A stretch of 15,898 bases of DNA from NCBI GenBank assembly GCA_003481005.1, contig QUKC01000036.1, forward strand, positions 1 through 15,898, written 5' to 3'. Under the pieces are notes generated by a model. It searched no databases. It was not told the DNA's origin and saw only the letters and a list, made by a program, of their open reading frames with translations. The first letter of the stretch is position 1. Each line of letters opens with the position of its first letter. This DNA is from Firmicutes bacterium TM09-10. GTDB lineage: Bacteria > Bacillota > Clostridia > Lachnospirales > Lachnospiraceae. A program made the position numbers and the translations under genes. This document shows positions 1 to 6,936 of the stretch, piece by piece.

Positions 1-324
1 ATACAAAAGCTGGCAGGACTCTCATTACGGGAGAACAGCTCAGGAAAGCACAAAGGACAGACGTCCATAAGTAAAAGAGGTCGGAGTAAGCTGCGGGCAG
101 TACTGTTCAATGCAGCGATTCCGTTGATAGCGAAGAATCCGGAGTTTAAGTCATTGCATGAGTATTACACGACAAGAGCGAACAATCCGCTCAAGAAGAA
201 ACAATCCGTGATTGCGATCAGCTGTAAGCTGATAAGAGTCTTTTATGCCATCCTGGCAAATGGAGTGACCTATGATGCGCAGAAGATGCTTTCTGACATT
301 CACAGGCAGCCGCAGGCAGCATAA
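1..324 (+). CDS. IS110-family transposase, C-terminal part (left end outside window)
   Basis: The frame is open from base 1 to a TAA at 322-324, so about 107 residues of the C-terminal domain are visible and the N-terminal RuvC-like DEDD domain lies outside the window. The fragment begins near LAGLSLRENSSGKHKG, followed by ISKRGRSKLRAVLFNAA, which is the signature of the IS110/IS116/IS902 C-terminal domain (PF02371). In this family a serine in that motif, here within SSGK, is thought to act with the DEDD site in RNA-guided recombination. Residues such as LKKKQSVIAISCKLIRVFYAIL form the usual terminal helical segment. No frameshift is visible in this part, so the element may be intact, but that cannot be judged here. 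Family assignment is secure; activity is unknown. Confidence 0.88.
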   Translation: MQKLAGLSLRENSSGKHKGQTSISKRGRSKLRAVLFNAAIPLIAKNPEFKSLHEYYTTRANNPLKKKQSVIAISCKLIRVFYAILANGVTYDAQKMLSDIHRQPQAA

Positions 325-724
325 GAAGATCGACTGTGAGATTCAGGAGACGTCCGCCGCAAGGTGCTGAAAGGAACAGAAGAAATTCATAAACATAGAG
401 AGCCAAGTCAGATTTCTTACCATCAGAGCAGAGACTCAGCAATGGAGCATCATGACGCCCCTTTATGGATAAGCAGAACGAAGGAATTAAGGACCCAGAA
501 GTAAAGGAGATCCTGTATGACATGGGAGGTTAGGCTGCCGTAAGGAGTTGGGGAAAGAAAGGCCGATCATAGCAGAATAAGACGACGTCTTGTTTTGTGT
601 ACCCTAAACATCCGAATATCCATGATTCATGGCCAAGGGGAATGACATAGACTTAGAAAAAATCTCTATGAAGAAATGAAAATGTGAGAAAAAGCGAGTT
701 AACAAGAGAAAAACAAAGATTATT
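325..724 (+). mobile_element. Probable 3' non-coding part of the IS110-type element; right end not resolved
   Basis: This 400-bp stretch has no credible gene. The short open frames on both strands have no ribosome binding site and no recognisable content. IS110-family elements lack ordinary terminal inverted repeats and carry a non-coding segment that specifies the guide (bridge/seek) RNA, placed 5' of the gene in the IS110 group and 3' in the IS1111 group. A long untranslated tail after the transposase would fit the second arrangement. Small local hairpins are visible, for example CCATGA/TCATGG near 622-634 and AAGAC/GTCTT near 578-592. The right boundary is assumed to lie before the next ribosome binding site at 727. 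This is inference from family knowledge. Confidence 0.4.
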
Positions 725-739
725 ATGGGAGGTGCGAAC

Positions 740-1049
740 ATGTGCATTACAGAAGATAAGTTGGTGGAAAGCTACGGGAAAGCAACTCCCCGCGAACGCT
801 TCCGACTGATCTACAAGAACTACAGTATTTTTCCACAGCTGGTGGACTGCTACGAAACCGGACTGTTTAACCGGATCCTCTTCGAGGTTGAGTACAACAG
901 ACGGAAGAAGAATGATGACGACCTGGGTGTGAGGATCCAGACCAGTCATCGCAGCGAAAAATGCCGCAAACAACGCAGCACAGGCTGCACCGGCATAAGG
1001 CGAAAAATGCATGGAGACGGCAAAGCCGTTGGATTTTGGAGAAAAATGA
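740..1049 (+). pseudogene. Decayed small ORF of clostridial mobile elements (sigma-factor-like protein N-terminus)
   Basis: The ATG at 740 follows GGGAGG at 727-732 with 7-nt spacing, so it is preferred over the in-frame ATG at 725. Residues 1 to about 68 (MCITEDKLVESYGKATPRER ... RRKKNDDDLGVRIQTSH) look like the N-terminus of a family of putative regulators, some ending in a sigma-70 region-4-like helix-turn-helix, that is frequent in clostridial integrative elements. This recognition is from memory. After about position 950 the resemblance stops. The original frame runs on to 1087 but there encodes the terminator hairpin itself. The +1 frame reads AKNAANNAAQAAPA then a stop at 996, and later a segment ending FGEK at 1049, just before the terminator. 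I read this as a frameshifted, shortened remnant. A genuine short protein cannot be excluded. Confidence 0.5.
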
Positions 1050-1051
1050 GT

Positions 1052-1083
1052 GGGCAATTCCAATCGGAATTGCCCATTTTGTT
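1052..1083 (+). terminator. Rho-independent terminator
   Basis: A perfect 10-bp stem (GGGCAATTCC 1052-1061, GGAATTGCCC 1066-1075, extended by T1051-A1076) has loop AATC and is followed by ATTTTGTT. It closes the small ORF upstream. The A-rich run before the stem could let it act weakly on the opposite strand too. Confidence 0.85.
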
Positions 1084-1302
1084 ATAAATAGTCAATCAAA
1101 AAGAACCAGAGACAAAGAACTCTTGGTGAGCTGTTCTTCTTCCTTGTTGATGAAAGGGCAGACATTATTTTCAGCAGATCACTTGGCATTCAAAGGGCTG
1201 ATCCTTTTCATATGCCGTTTTTCAGATATCTAAAAGCAAATTATTCTGTACAAAAGACGAAAATAGAGTAAAATTATTTTAAGCAAGCAAATTTCTGGTT
1301 CA

Positions 1303-1354
1303 GGGAGGAGGACCGGTAATCATTGAACTTTACATGAACCTGAACAATCGTTGA
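1303..1354 (+). promoter_or_regulatory. Leader region with strong SD and six-codon ORF before the MATE gene
   Basis: The 1088-1392 gap has no gene. It holds GGGAGGAGG at 1303-1311, a very strong Shine-Dalgarno sequence with no matching full gene: the next ATG (1334) is 22 nt away and encodes only MNLNNR before TGA at 1352-1354. That stop overlaps a TTG (1351-1353) in frame with the downstream MATE gene. This may be a short leader peptide or the stump of a lost gene. A TAAAAT at 1269-1274 could be a -10 box, but I see no good -35 partner. Confidence 0.3.
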
Positions 1355-1392
1355 TAGGAAAAGAAAGGGCAGAAATTTTGCAGGGTAAACTT

Positions 1393-2769
1393 ATGAAAAC
1401 ACAGGCAAGGGACATGACAGAAGGCAGCATTGCCAAAAATATCATTCTGTTTTATATTCCACTGGCAATTGGCGGTCTGTTTCAGCAGCTTTACAGCTTT
1501 GTGGACAGCGTCGTTGTCGGGCGGGGAATCGGAGCGCAGGCGCTGGCAGCAGTCGGCGCGACATCCATTGTAGTCTGGCTGACGCTCGGATTTGCAATGG
1601 GGATTACAAAAGGATTTTGCATCCATATTTCACAGGCCTACGGGAAAAAGGATTATCATCTGGTAAACCGTGGATTTTTTGTTGCATCCGTTTTGTCGCT
1701 GATTGTGGGAACGATGATCTCCATTGTCGGATCTCTGGCGATCAGAGATTTCTTGATTCTGATGCATACGCCCGGAGAAATTCTGGAGCAGTCGCTGGAT
1801 TACATTAAAGTGATCCTGCTGGGGTTTGTGATTACAGTTTTGAATAACCTGTTTATGAGCGTTTTGCAGTCTCTGGGGGATTCGTCTACGCCATTTTGTG
1901 CGCTGCTTGTTTCCTCTATAACAAATGTTGGTCTGGACTGCGTATTTGTACTCATACTGAAGTGGGGTGTGCAGGGAGCGGCTGTGGCAACGGTGTTGTC
2001 TCAGGTATTTTCCTTTGCGATTTGTGGCGCAGGTTTGAAAAGATTGAAATTTGTCAGTATTTTAGACGGCAGTAAGAGCAAAAATGCACGACTGACAGTC
2101 AGAATGTTAAAAACCGGGCTGCCGGTCGGAATTATGAGTATGGTAACGGCAGTCGGTGGAATGATCCTGCAGTTTTTTGTAAACGATCTCGGTGCGTCTG
2201 CAGTGGCGGCTTATGCGGCGTCCACCAAAATTCGCAGCGTGATCGGAGAATTCAGCAATGCGCTGGGAATGACATTTATGACATTTGTCGGTCAGAACTA
2301 CGGTGCGCAAAAATATGACAGAATTAAAGACGGTGTTCGGATGGGAGTGATTCTTTCTATCCTGATTCATATTCCGCTGTCTGCCATTGAGATTTTCGGC
2401 GGGAAAAGGATCGCGTCGCTGATGGTGACAGATCTGTCAGTACTTGAGTTGTGCAGACAATATCTGCTGATTGTGGGAATTTTCGTCTTTTTCCTGGGAT
2501 TTCTGATGGTATTTCGAAACTGCATTCAGGGAATGGGAAATACATGGATTCCGATGCTTTCCGGCGGACTGGAAGTCATCAGCAGACTGATTTTTGGATA
2601 TTGGCTTGGCAGGCACAGCTTTATGGGGATTGCCGCTGCAGAAGCCTCTGCATGGATCAGCGTCAGCATTATGCTCGGGAGCTCATTCTTTATTTTGTTT
2701 CGTAAAGTTCTCCGGACACAAACGCCGGAAAACGCAACAGATACAGAAAACATAGGAAGGGTTTCATAA
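1393..2769 (+). CDS. MATE-family multidrug/toxin efflux transporter
   Basis: A 458-residue integral membrane protein, the usual size for MATE exporters, which extrude cationic drugs or metabolites in exchange for Na+ or H+. The N-terminal motif MTEGSIAKNI ... FQQLYSFVDSVVVGRGIGAQ (residues 8-50) is the classic first-helix signature of the prokaryotic DinF/NorM-like MATE group. A second-half repeat starts near MLKTGLPVGIMSMVTAVGG. About twelve hydrophobic helices follow one another with short loops. The frame can be extended upstream to a TTG at 1351 (472 residues). I prefer ATG 1393 because CAGGG lies 7 nt upstream and the homologous region begins soon after it. The next gene starts 16 bp after the stop, so the two are probably co-transcribed. 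The substrate cannot be told from sequence. Confidence 0.9.
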   Translation: MKTQARDMTEGSIAKNIILFYIPLAIGGLFQQLYSFVDSVVVGRGIGAQALAAVGATSIVVWLTLGFAMGITKGFCIHISQAYGKKDYHLVNRGFFVASVLSLIVGTMISIVGSLAIRDFLILMHTPGEILEQSLDYIKVILLGFVITVLNNLFMSVLQSLGDSSTPFCALLVSSITNVGLDCVFVLILKWGVQGAAVATVLSQVFSFAICGAGLKRLKFVSILDGSKSKNARLTVRMLKTGLPVGIMSMVTAVGGMILQFFVNDLGASAVAAYAASTKIRSVIGEFSNALGMTFMTFVGQNYGAQKYDRIKDGVRMGVILSILIHIPLSAIEIFGGKRIASLMVTDLSVLELCRQYLLIVGIFVFFLGFLMVFRNCIQGMGNTWIPMLSGGLEVISRLIFGYWLGRHSFMGIAAAEASAWISVSIMLGSSFFILFRKVLRTQTPENATDTENIGRVS

Positions 2770-2785
2770 AACAGGAGGATGTAAG

Positions 2786-3214
2786 ATGAACACATTTCAT
2801 GTCAGGAAAACAGGAGACGTTATTTTGCTTCATCTGGGAAAAGGCGATGATATGCTGCAGTGCCTGAACCAGGCCATTACCGAACACAAGATCAAAAACG
2901 GAGCGGTTGTATCTATGATTGGAACGTTGGATAAGGCGCGATATCACATGATCCAGACCACCGAGGAGGATCCGACCAACGGTTTTTATACCGTGGAAGG
3001 ACCGATTGAAGTAGCGGCCGGGCAGGGGCTGATTATAGACGGGGAGCCGCATATCCATATCTGCATGGCAACACCGGAGACTTCGTATCTGGGACATCTG
3101 GAGGAAGGCTGCAGAGTACTGTATCTTGCAGAGATCGCAATTGAAAAATACAGCGATGAAGAATTGACGAGAAAAAGGGATAAATTTGGAATTGCAACGC
3201 TGAGTTGGAAGTAA
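2786..3214 (+). CDS. PPC/DUF296-domain protein (possible DNA-binding or metal-binding)
   Basis: A 142-residue soluble protein consisting of one PPC domain (plant and prokaryote conserved, DUF296, PF03479). In plants this domain is joined to AT-hooks; in bacteria it stands alone and forms trimers, with function unresolved. The family pattern is seen at H89-I-H91 followed by GH104 and LEEGCRVLYLAEIAI (residues 106-120). The histidines correspond to the conserved cluster thought to bind metal. The start is clear: AGGAGG at 2773-2778 with 7-nt spacing. The gene follows the MATE gene closely and a terminator lies 29 bp after its stop, so it is the last gene of that transcript. A role linked to efflux is possible, but no sequence evidence shows it. 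Confidence 0.85.
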   Translation: MNTFHVRKTGDVILLHLGKGDDMLQCLNQAITEHKIKNGAVVSMIGTLDKARYHMIQTTEEDPTNGFYTVEGPIEVAAGQGLIIDGEPHIHICMATPETSYLGHLEEGCRVLYLAEIAIEKYSDEELTRKRDKFGIATLSWK

Positions 3215-3242
3215 AGGGGCAGAACTGAATAAGGAAATACAG

Positions 3243-3282
3243 ATACCGTTCCATTGTCAAAAGATGATGGAACGGTATTTTT
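3243..3282 (+). terminator. Rho-independent terminator after the MATE-PPC pair
   Basis: Perfect 12-bp inverted repeat ATACCGTTCCAT (3243-3254) and ATGGAACGGTAT (3267-3278) with a 12-nt loop, followed by TTTT. It separates the MATE/PPC transcript from the sugar operon. Confidence 0.85.
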
Positions 3283-3352
3283 ACTTGTAAGCATATGGGT
3301 ATGGTATAATTTTACTAATATATTCGATGAAAATAAATGAAAATACAATATA

Positions 3353-3381
3353 TTGACAAATATACGAAGCGGAAGTAATAT
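3353..3381 (+). promoter_or_regulatory. Sigma-A promoter of the sugar operon
   Basis: Perfect -35 TTGACA (3353-3358), 17-bp spacer and -10 TAATAT (3376-3381). Transcription would begin near 3388, leaving about 40 nt of leader before the ATG at 3428. No clear cre-like or repressor palindrome was seen beside it. Confidence 0.85.
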
Positions 3382-3427
3382 GTACTTATAACGAATGAAC
3401 AGAAATTATAACGAAAAAGGAGATTAT

Positions 3428-4489
3428 ATGAGCATAATTTTACAGGACAAGTTTTTTGGCTGTATCTGTGGCTGTCATATCGGTTCGGCGATGGGAGCTC
3501 CTGTTGAGGGAATGACTTATGAAGAAATTGACAGGAAGTATGGCTATGTAGACGGGTATCTTCCGTACCAGCATTACGGAAATGGCTGGGACAGGGAACC
3601 CGGAACGACAGAGGACGGCGTGGAACGGCAGAAGCTGATGATTTCTGCGATTATGGAAAAAGAGGGAAGGGTCACAGCGGAGGACGTCAGGGCTGCCTGG
3701 AACAAATACGCAAATCCGAATGCAGGAGGCTGGGTATCCGAACCGTTTGAAGGGGTTCTTCTGAAAATGGCCAAAACCGGAATACCGGCAACCGATCTTG
3801 GCAGATATTGCGATTACGCCGGACTCAACAGCTTTGCAAGGGCGTGTCATCCGATCGGTCTGATCAACGCAGGCAATGTAGAAGGCGCAAAAGAGGATAT
3901 CCTGCAGGTCGGACAGCTGTATCAGACAACGAACAGCCGTGGGCTGAAATGGGCATGTGTCACTGGCATAGCAATTGCGGAGGGAACGAAGCCCGGCGCA
4001 ACCGTGGATTCTGTGATCGGGGCAATTTTTGATCACTGCGATCCCGACGTTGTTGTGAAAGAGATTGACGAGCAATTGAAAAAAGCGGCAGGATGCAGCG
4101 ACATTTTTCAGCTGAGACAGCATTTTGATTCCATTTATAACGGATTTGGAATGCCGTATCCGTTCAGCTATGCGAATGAAGTTGTCACAAAGGGCGTTGT
4201 TATTTTTAAGATGGTTCATGGAGATACGAAGGAAGCGATCCTTGCAGGCGTAAATATGGGACGTGATACAGACTGTGTTGCGGCAGTTGCCGGCGGAATT
4301 GCCGGAGCGCTTTCCGGAAGTGAATCAATTCCGGCAGACTGGATCAGCCAGCTGGATTACGCGACGAGCATCAATCCGCATACGAATTCCAAACGAACCC
4401 TGAAAGAAAATGCAGATGGCGTGTATCATGCCTTTAAGAAAATGCTGAAACGGCAGCAGGCTTACATTCAGCAAATGGATATCGACTGA
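3428..4489 (+). CDS. ADP-ribosylglycohydrolase-family protein (ARH/DraG fold)
   Basis: A 353-residue soluble protein of the ADP-ribosylglycohydrolase family (PF03747), whose members cleave N- or O-glycosidic bonds to ADP-ribose, or related ribosyl compounds, using two Mg2+ ions. The N-terminal motif GCICGCHIGSAMGAPVEGM (11-29) and the C-terminal motif GRDTDCVAAVAGGIAGALSG (278-297) are both present. D280 and D282 match the second metal-binding set. The first set, usually T-D-D, is here T-E-D (residues 61-63). The frame extends to an ATG at 3395, but that lies almost at the predicted transcription start. ATG 3428 has AAGGAG at 3417-3422. It is the first gene of a sugar ABC-transporter operon, which suggests hydrolysis of an imported N-glycoside or nucleoside-like compound rather than of modified proteins. 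That role is inferred. Confidence 0.85.
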   Translation: MSIILQDKFFGCICGCHIGSAMGAPVEGMTYEEIDRKYGYVDGYLPYQHYGNGWDREPGTTEDGVERQKLMISAIMEKEGRVTAEDVRAAWNKYANPNAGGWVSEPFEGVLLKMAKTGIPATDLGRYCDYAGLNSFARACHPIGLINAGNVEGAKEDILQVGQLYQTTNSRGLKWACVTGIAIAEGTKPGATVDSVIGAIFDHCDPDVVVKEIDEQLKKAAGCSDIFQLRQHFDSIYNGFGMPYPFSYANEVVTKGVVIFKMVHGDTKEAILAGVNMGRDTDCVAAVAGGIAGALSGSESIPADWISQLDYATSINPHTNSKRTLKENADGVYHAFKKMLKRQQAYIQQMDID

Positions 4490-4545
4490 CAGGAAGGGGA
4501 AGACATCAGGGGAAAATGAGGTAAATGATCTGCAGAAAGCAGATA

Positions 4546-4571
4546 GACACAAAACGAGTCGTTCTTGTGTC
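4546..4571 (+). promoter_or_regulatory. Intercistronic stem-loop upstream of the solute-binding-protein gene
   Basis: GACACAAAACG (4546-4556) pairs with CGTT-C-TTGTGTC (4560-4571), giving 11 bp with one bulged C and an AGT triloop. No U-tract follows, so it is unlikely to terminate. It sits 10 nt before the AGGAGG (4582-4587) and may protect the 5' end of a processed solute-binding-protein mRNA. Confidence 0.5.
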
Positions 4572-4594
4572 GGAAATAAAAAGGAGGACATGGT

Positions 4595-5953
4595 ATGAGG
4601 AACAAAAAGGTACTGGCGATTGTGATGGCAGTCATGACTGCTGCATCCGCTCTTGTAGGCTGCGGCGCTACAGAAGCAACAGCTCCTGCGGATACCGCTG
4701 TGACGACGGAAAAAGAGGATGATGCCACGGCGGAAGCAGCTCAGACGACTGACGGCGAACAGGTGACCATCACTTTCATGCATGACTGGCCGGAGTACGA
4801 AGAGGAATTCAAACAGATGATATCCGATTTCGAAGCGGCAAATCCGGATGTCAAGGTTGAGACACAGATAATCACCTGGGACGTTCTGACACAGACTTTG
4901 ACAACGGCCTTCGCTGCTGGCGAAGCTCCTGATGTAGCATGCTGCTGGGCAAACCAGATGGGTTCGTTTAATTCCGTAGGCGCTACATACGATCTCACTC
5001 CTTATTTGGAAGAGAATAACAATGAATGGAAAGACTCCCTGCTGGCACCCGCTGTACAGTCCGGTACTGTTAACGATCAGGTCTTCTGCATACCGTTCAG
5101 AACAACCTGTACCGTGCTTGCATATAACAAGACGATGATGGAAGAGAACGGCTGGGAAGTTCCCACCACGTTGGAAGAGTTTGAAACATTGCTCGGCGAA
5201 GCTGCAAAGACCGGAGTAACACCTCTGTTGACGCCTGGTAATCCTCACGGCTTTCAGATTGCATCCCTGGTTGAGACTTTTGCATTGCATTACATGTACG
5301 ATGCAGGATATCTTAAAAACAATGACTATTTGACAGGTCACTATACGGATGTTGCCAAAGAATATGCTGAAGCAGGAGCAAGATTAAGAGACTGGGTTGA
5401 CAAAGGTTACATTGATGCGGATTCTCTTGCTATGACGAGAGAAGATTCTACCGGTCAGTTCTATTTGCAGAAAGGTCTGTTTGCATTCGTAAACAACAAT
5501 GAACTGACAGATCTTGAAAAGAACTCCGCAGAAGCCGGTTTCGAAATTGGCGTTATGGCGTTCCCTGCACCCGAAGGCATGCCTACCCTGCTTCACAACT
5601 TTGGTGTTGACGGATTCATGGTTTACTCCGGTACCAAGTATCCGGAACAGTCCGCAAGATTCTTAAAATATATCACAAGCAAAGATGTACAGCAGAAATT
5701 CGGTAACGAGACACTGTCTGTAATGGCAAATAAGGACTGCACCTATGACAATGCAAACCAGAGCGAATTTGCAGAAATCTTCTCCAGCGCAGAGAGCTAT
5801 AGAAAAAACTATGACTACAATGCCGGCGATATCGGATCAGATACTGGTGATCTGGAAGCAGAATTTCTCTCCGATCCTTCCGAAACTCCTGAAGAATTCG
5901 GTCAGAAGATCGAAGATGCGTACGTCAAATTACTGGAAGAAAATGGTAAGTAA
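4595..5953 (+). CDS. Extracellular solute-binding lipoprotein of a CUT1 sugar ABC transporter
   Basis: A 452-residue substrate-binding protein of the family-1 type (MalE/UgpB-like). The N-terminus is a lipoprotein signal with basic residues, a hydrophobic core and the lipobox ALVGC, so the mature protein starts at Cys23 and is anchored to the outer face of the membrane. A Thr/Ala/Glu-rich linker (about 24-55) precedes the folded part, which opens with VTITFMHDWPEYEEEFKQMI and FEAANPDVKVE, typical of CUT1 binding proteins. Near the end, YSGTKYPEQSARFLKYITS is the usual hinge-proximal helix. AGGAGG at 4582-4587 gives 7-nt spacing. Two permease genes follow. A hairpin lies on each side of this gene, consistent with higher expression than its neighbours. 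The ligand is unknown; an oligosaccharide is likely given the downstream glycosidase. Confidence 0.93.
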   Translation: MRNKKVLAIVMAVMTAASALVGCGATEATAPADTAVTTEKEDDATAEAAQTTDGEQVTITFMHDWPEYEEEFKQMISDFEAANPDVKVETQIITWDVLTQTLTTAFAAGEAPDVACCWANQMGSFNSVGATYDLTPYLEENNNEWKDSLLAPAVQSGTVNDQVFCIPFRTTCTVLAYNKTMMEENGWEVPTTLEEFETLLGEAAKTGVTPLLTPGNPHGFQIASLVETFALHYMYDAGYLKNNDYLTGHYTDVAKEYAEAGARLRDWVDKGYIDADSLAMTREDSTGQFYLQKGLFAFVNNNELTDLEKNSAEAGFEIGVMAFPAPEGMPTLLHNFGVDGFMVYSGTKYPEQSARFLKYITSKDVQQKFGNETLSVMANKDCTYDNANQSEFAEIFSSAESYRKNYDYNAGDIGSDTGDLEAEFLSDPSETPEEFGQKIEDAYVKLLEENGK

Positions 5954-5970
5954 TAAATAGCGGCAGACTG

Positions 5971-6008
5971 AAATAGGGCTGGCAGAAAGTTGACTGCCAG
6001 CCCTATTT
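5971..6008 (+). terminator. 15-bp perfect intercistronic hairpin (attenuator / mRNA stabiliser)
   Basis: AAATAGGGCTGGCAG (5971-5985) pairs without mismatch with CTGCCAGCCCTATTT (5994-6008) around an 8-nt loop. There is no long U-run after the stem, so it is probably a partial terminator or a 3'-end stabiliser. Hairpins in this position between binding-protein and permease genes lower permease expression in the well-studied malE-malF case. Confidence 0.65.
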
Positions 6009-6022
6009 GAAAGGGTGAAGAT

Positions 6023-6919
6023 ATGAAGAGCAAAATGAATTATAAAACAAGGCAAAAGCTCATGGGATATGTTTTTCTGATTCCCGGTTTTGTATTTTTG
6101 GGATGCTTTCTTGTTTTCCCGTTTTTTAAGAGCCTGGTCAGGAGCTTTACGGATTGGAATGCATTCGGTTCGGATCTTAGTTTTGTTGGATTGAAAAACT
6201 ACATTGAGCTGTTTCATAATGACGAATATTGGGCGGCGATCAAGGTCAATCTGGTTTTTGCAGTGGTTTCCACACTGATTCAGACAACCCTCGGTTTTTT
6301 GCTTGCATTTGCAGTATATTATATGACTCCGAAGTGGCAGCAGTTTTATAAAGTAGCTTTATATATCCCGGTCGTCCTCCCCGCTTCTGTAGTGGCGGTT
6401 ATGTGGAAGTTTATGCTGAACAAGGATATTGGTCTGGTCAATACGCTGCTGCGCCTGGTTGGTCTTGACAATCTGACACATGCGTGGATCGGGGAGAAGA
6501 GCACTGCCCTCGGCACGGTTATTGCGGTAAATACCTGGCAGTATATCGGTTTTACGATGGTTTTATTCTATATTGCGATGATGAATATTTCCAAAGATGT
6601 TCTGGAATCCGCAGCGGTTGACGGCGCGACCAAAAAAGATCTGTTCTTCAATTTTTTCCTTCCGCTTACTGCGGGAACGACGGAAACAAACGTCATCCTT
6701 TCCATTTCCGGCGGTATGAAATCCTTTGCTCTGTTCTATATGCTGACCGGCGGTGGCCCCGGCAAGGCGACGACTGTAGTTGCACAGCTGATTTATACTA
6801 CGGCGTTCGTTGATTTCAAGTTTTATAGGGCACTGGCAATGTCTACTGTGCTGTTTATCATCATTCTGACACTGGTGCTGATCAGCAGACTGATTGGACG
6901 CAGGTATAACTACGAATAA
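6023..6919 (+). CDS. CUT1 sugar ABC transporter permease (MalF/UgpA-like)
   Basis: A 298-residue inner-membrane permease with about six transmembrane helices, the first at about 14-36 (MGYVFLIPGFVFLGCFLVFP). The cytoplasmic EAA loop that docks to the ATPase is ESAAVDGATKKDLFFNFFLP (195-214), with the conserved A-x3-G spacing and the terminal LP. The motif TGGGPGKATT (242-251) is characteristic of the first permease of CUT1 systems. The start ATG at 6023 has AAAGGG about 7 nt upstream. The second permease begins 17 bp after the stop. No ATP-binding subunit is encoded nearby; CUT1 systems of Firmicutes often share one MsmK/UgpC-type ATPase encoded elsewhere. Confidence 0.93.
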   Translation: MKSKMNYKTRQKLMGYVFLIPGFVFLGCFLVFPFFKSLVRSFTDWNAFGSDLSFVGLKNYIELFHNDEYWAAIKVNLVFAVVSTLIQTTLGFLLAFAVYYMTPKWQQFYKVALYIPVVLPASVVAVMWKFMLNKDIGLVNTLLRLVGLDNLTHAWIGEKSTALGTVIAVNTWQYIGFTMVLFYIAMMNISKDVLESAAVDGATKKDLFFNFFLPLTAGTTETNVILSISGGMKSFALFYMLTGGGPGKATTVVAQLIYTTAFVDFKFYRALAMSTVLFIIILTLVLISRLIGRRYNYE

Positions 6920-6936
6920 GCGAAGGGGTGAAAATA

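Noticed and set aside
1351..1392. TTG start for the first MATE gene
   Set aside because: No SD at suitable distance and 14 residues without similarity to MATE N-termini. Kept only as an alternative because of the TTGA overlap with the mini-ORF.
3282..3430. Catabolite-responsive (cre) site near the sugar-operon promoter
   Set aside because: No sequence close to the TGWAANCGNTNWCA pattern was found.
3440..4219. 259-residue minus-strand open frame
   Set aside because: Shadow of the ADP-ribosylglycohydrolase gene, with no domain and no ribosome binding site.
4325..5341. 338-residue minus-strand open frame
   Set aside because: It lies antisense to the ADP-ribosylglycohydrolase and solute-binding-protein genes, spans their intergenic hairpin, and its Cys/Phe/Arg-rich translation has no recognisable domain.
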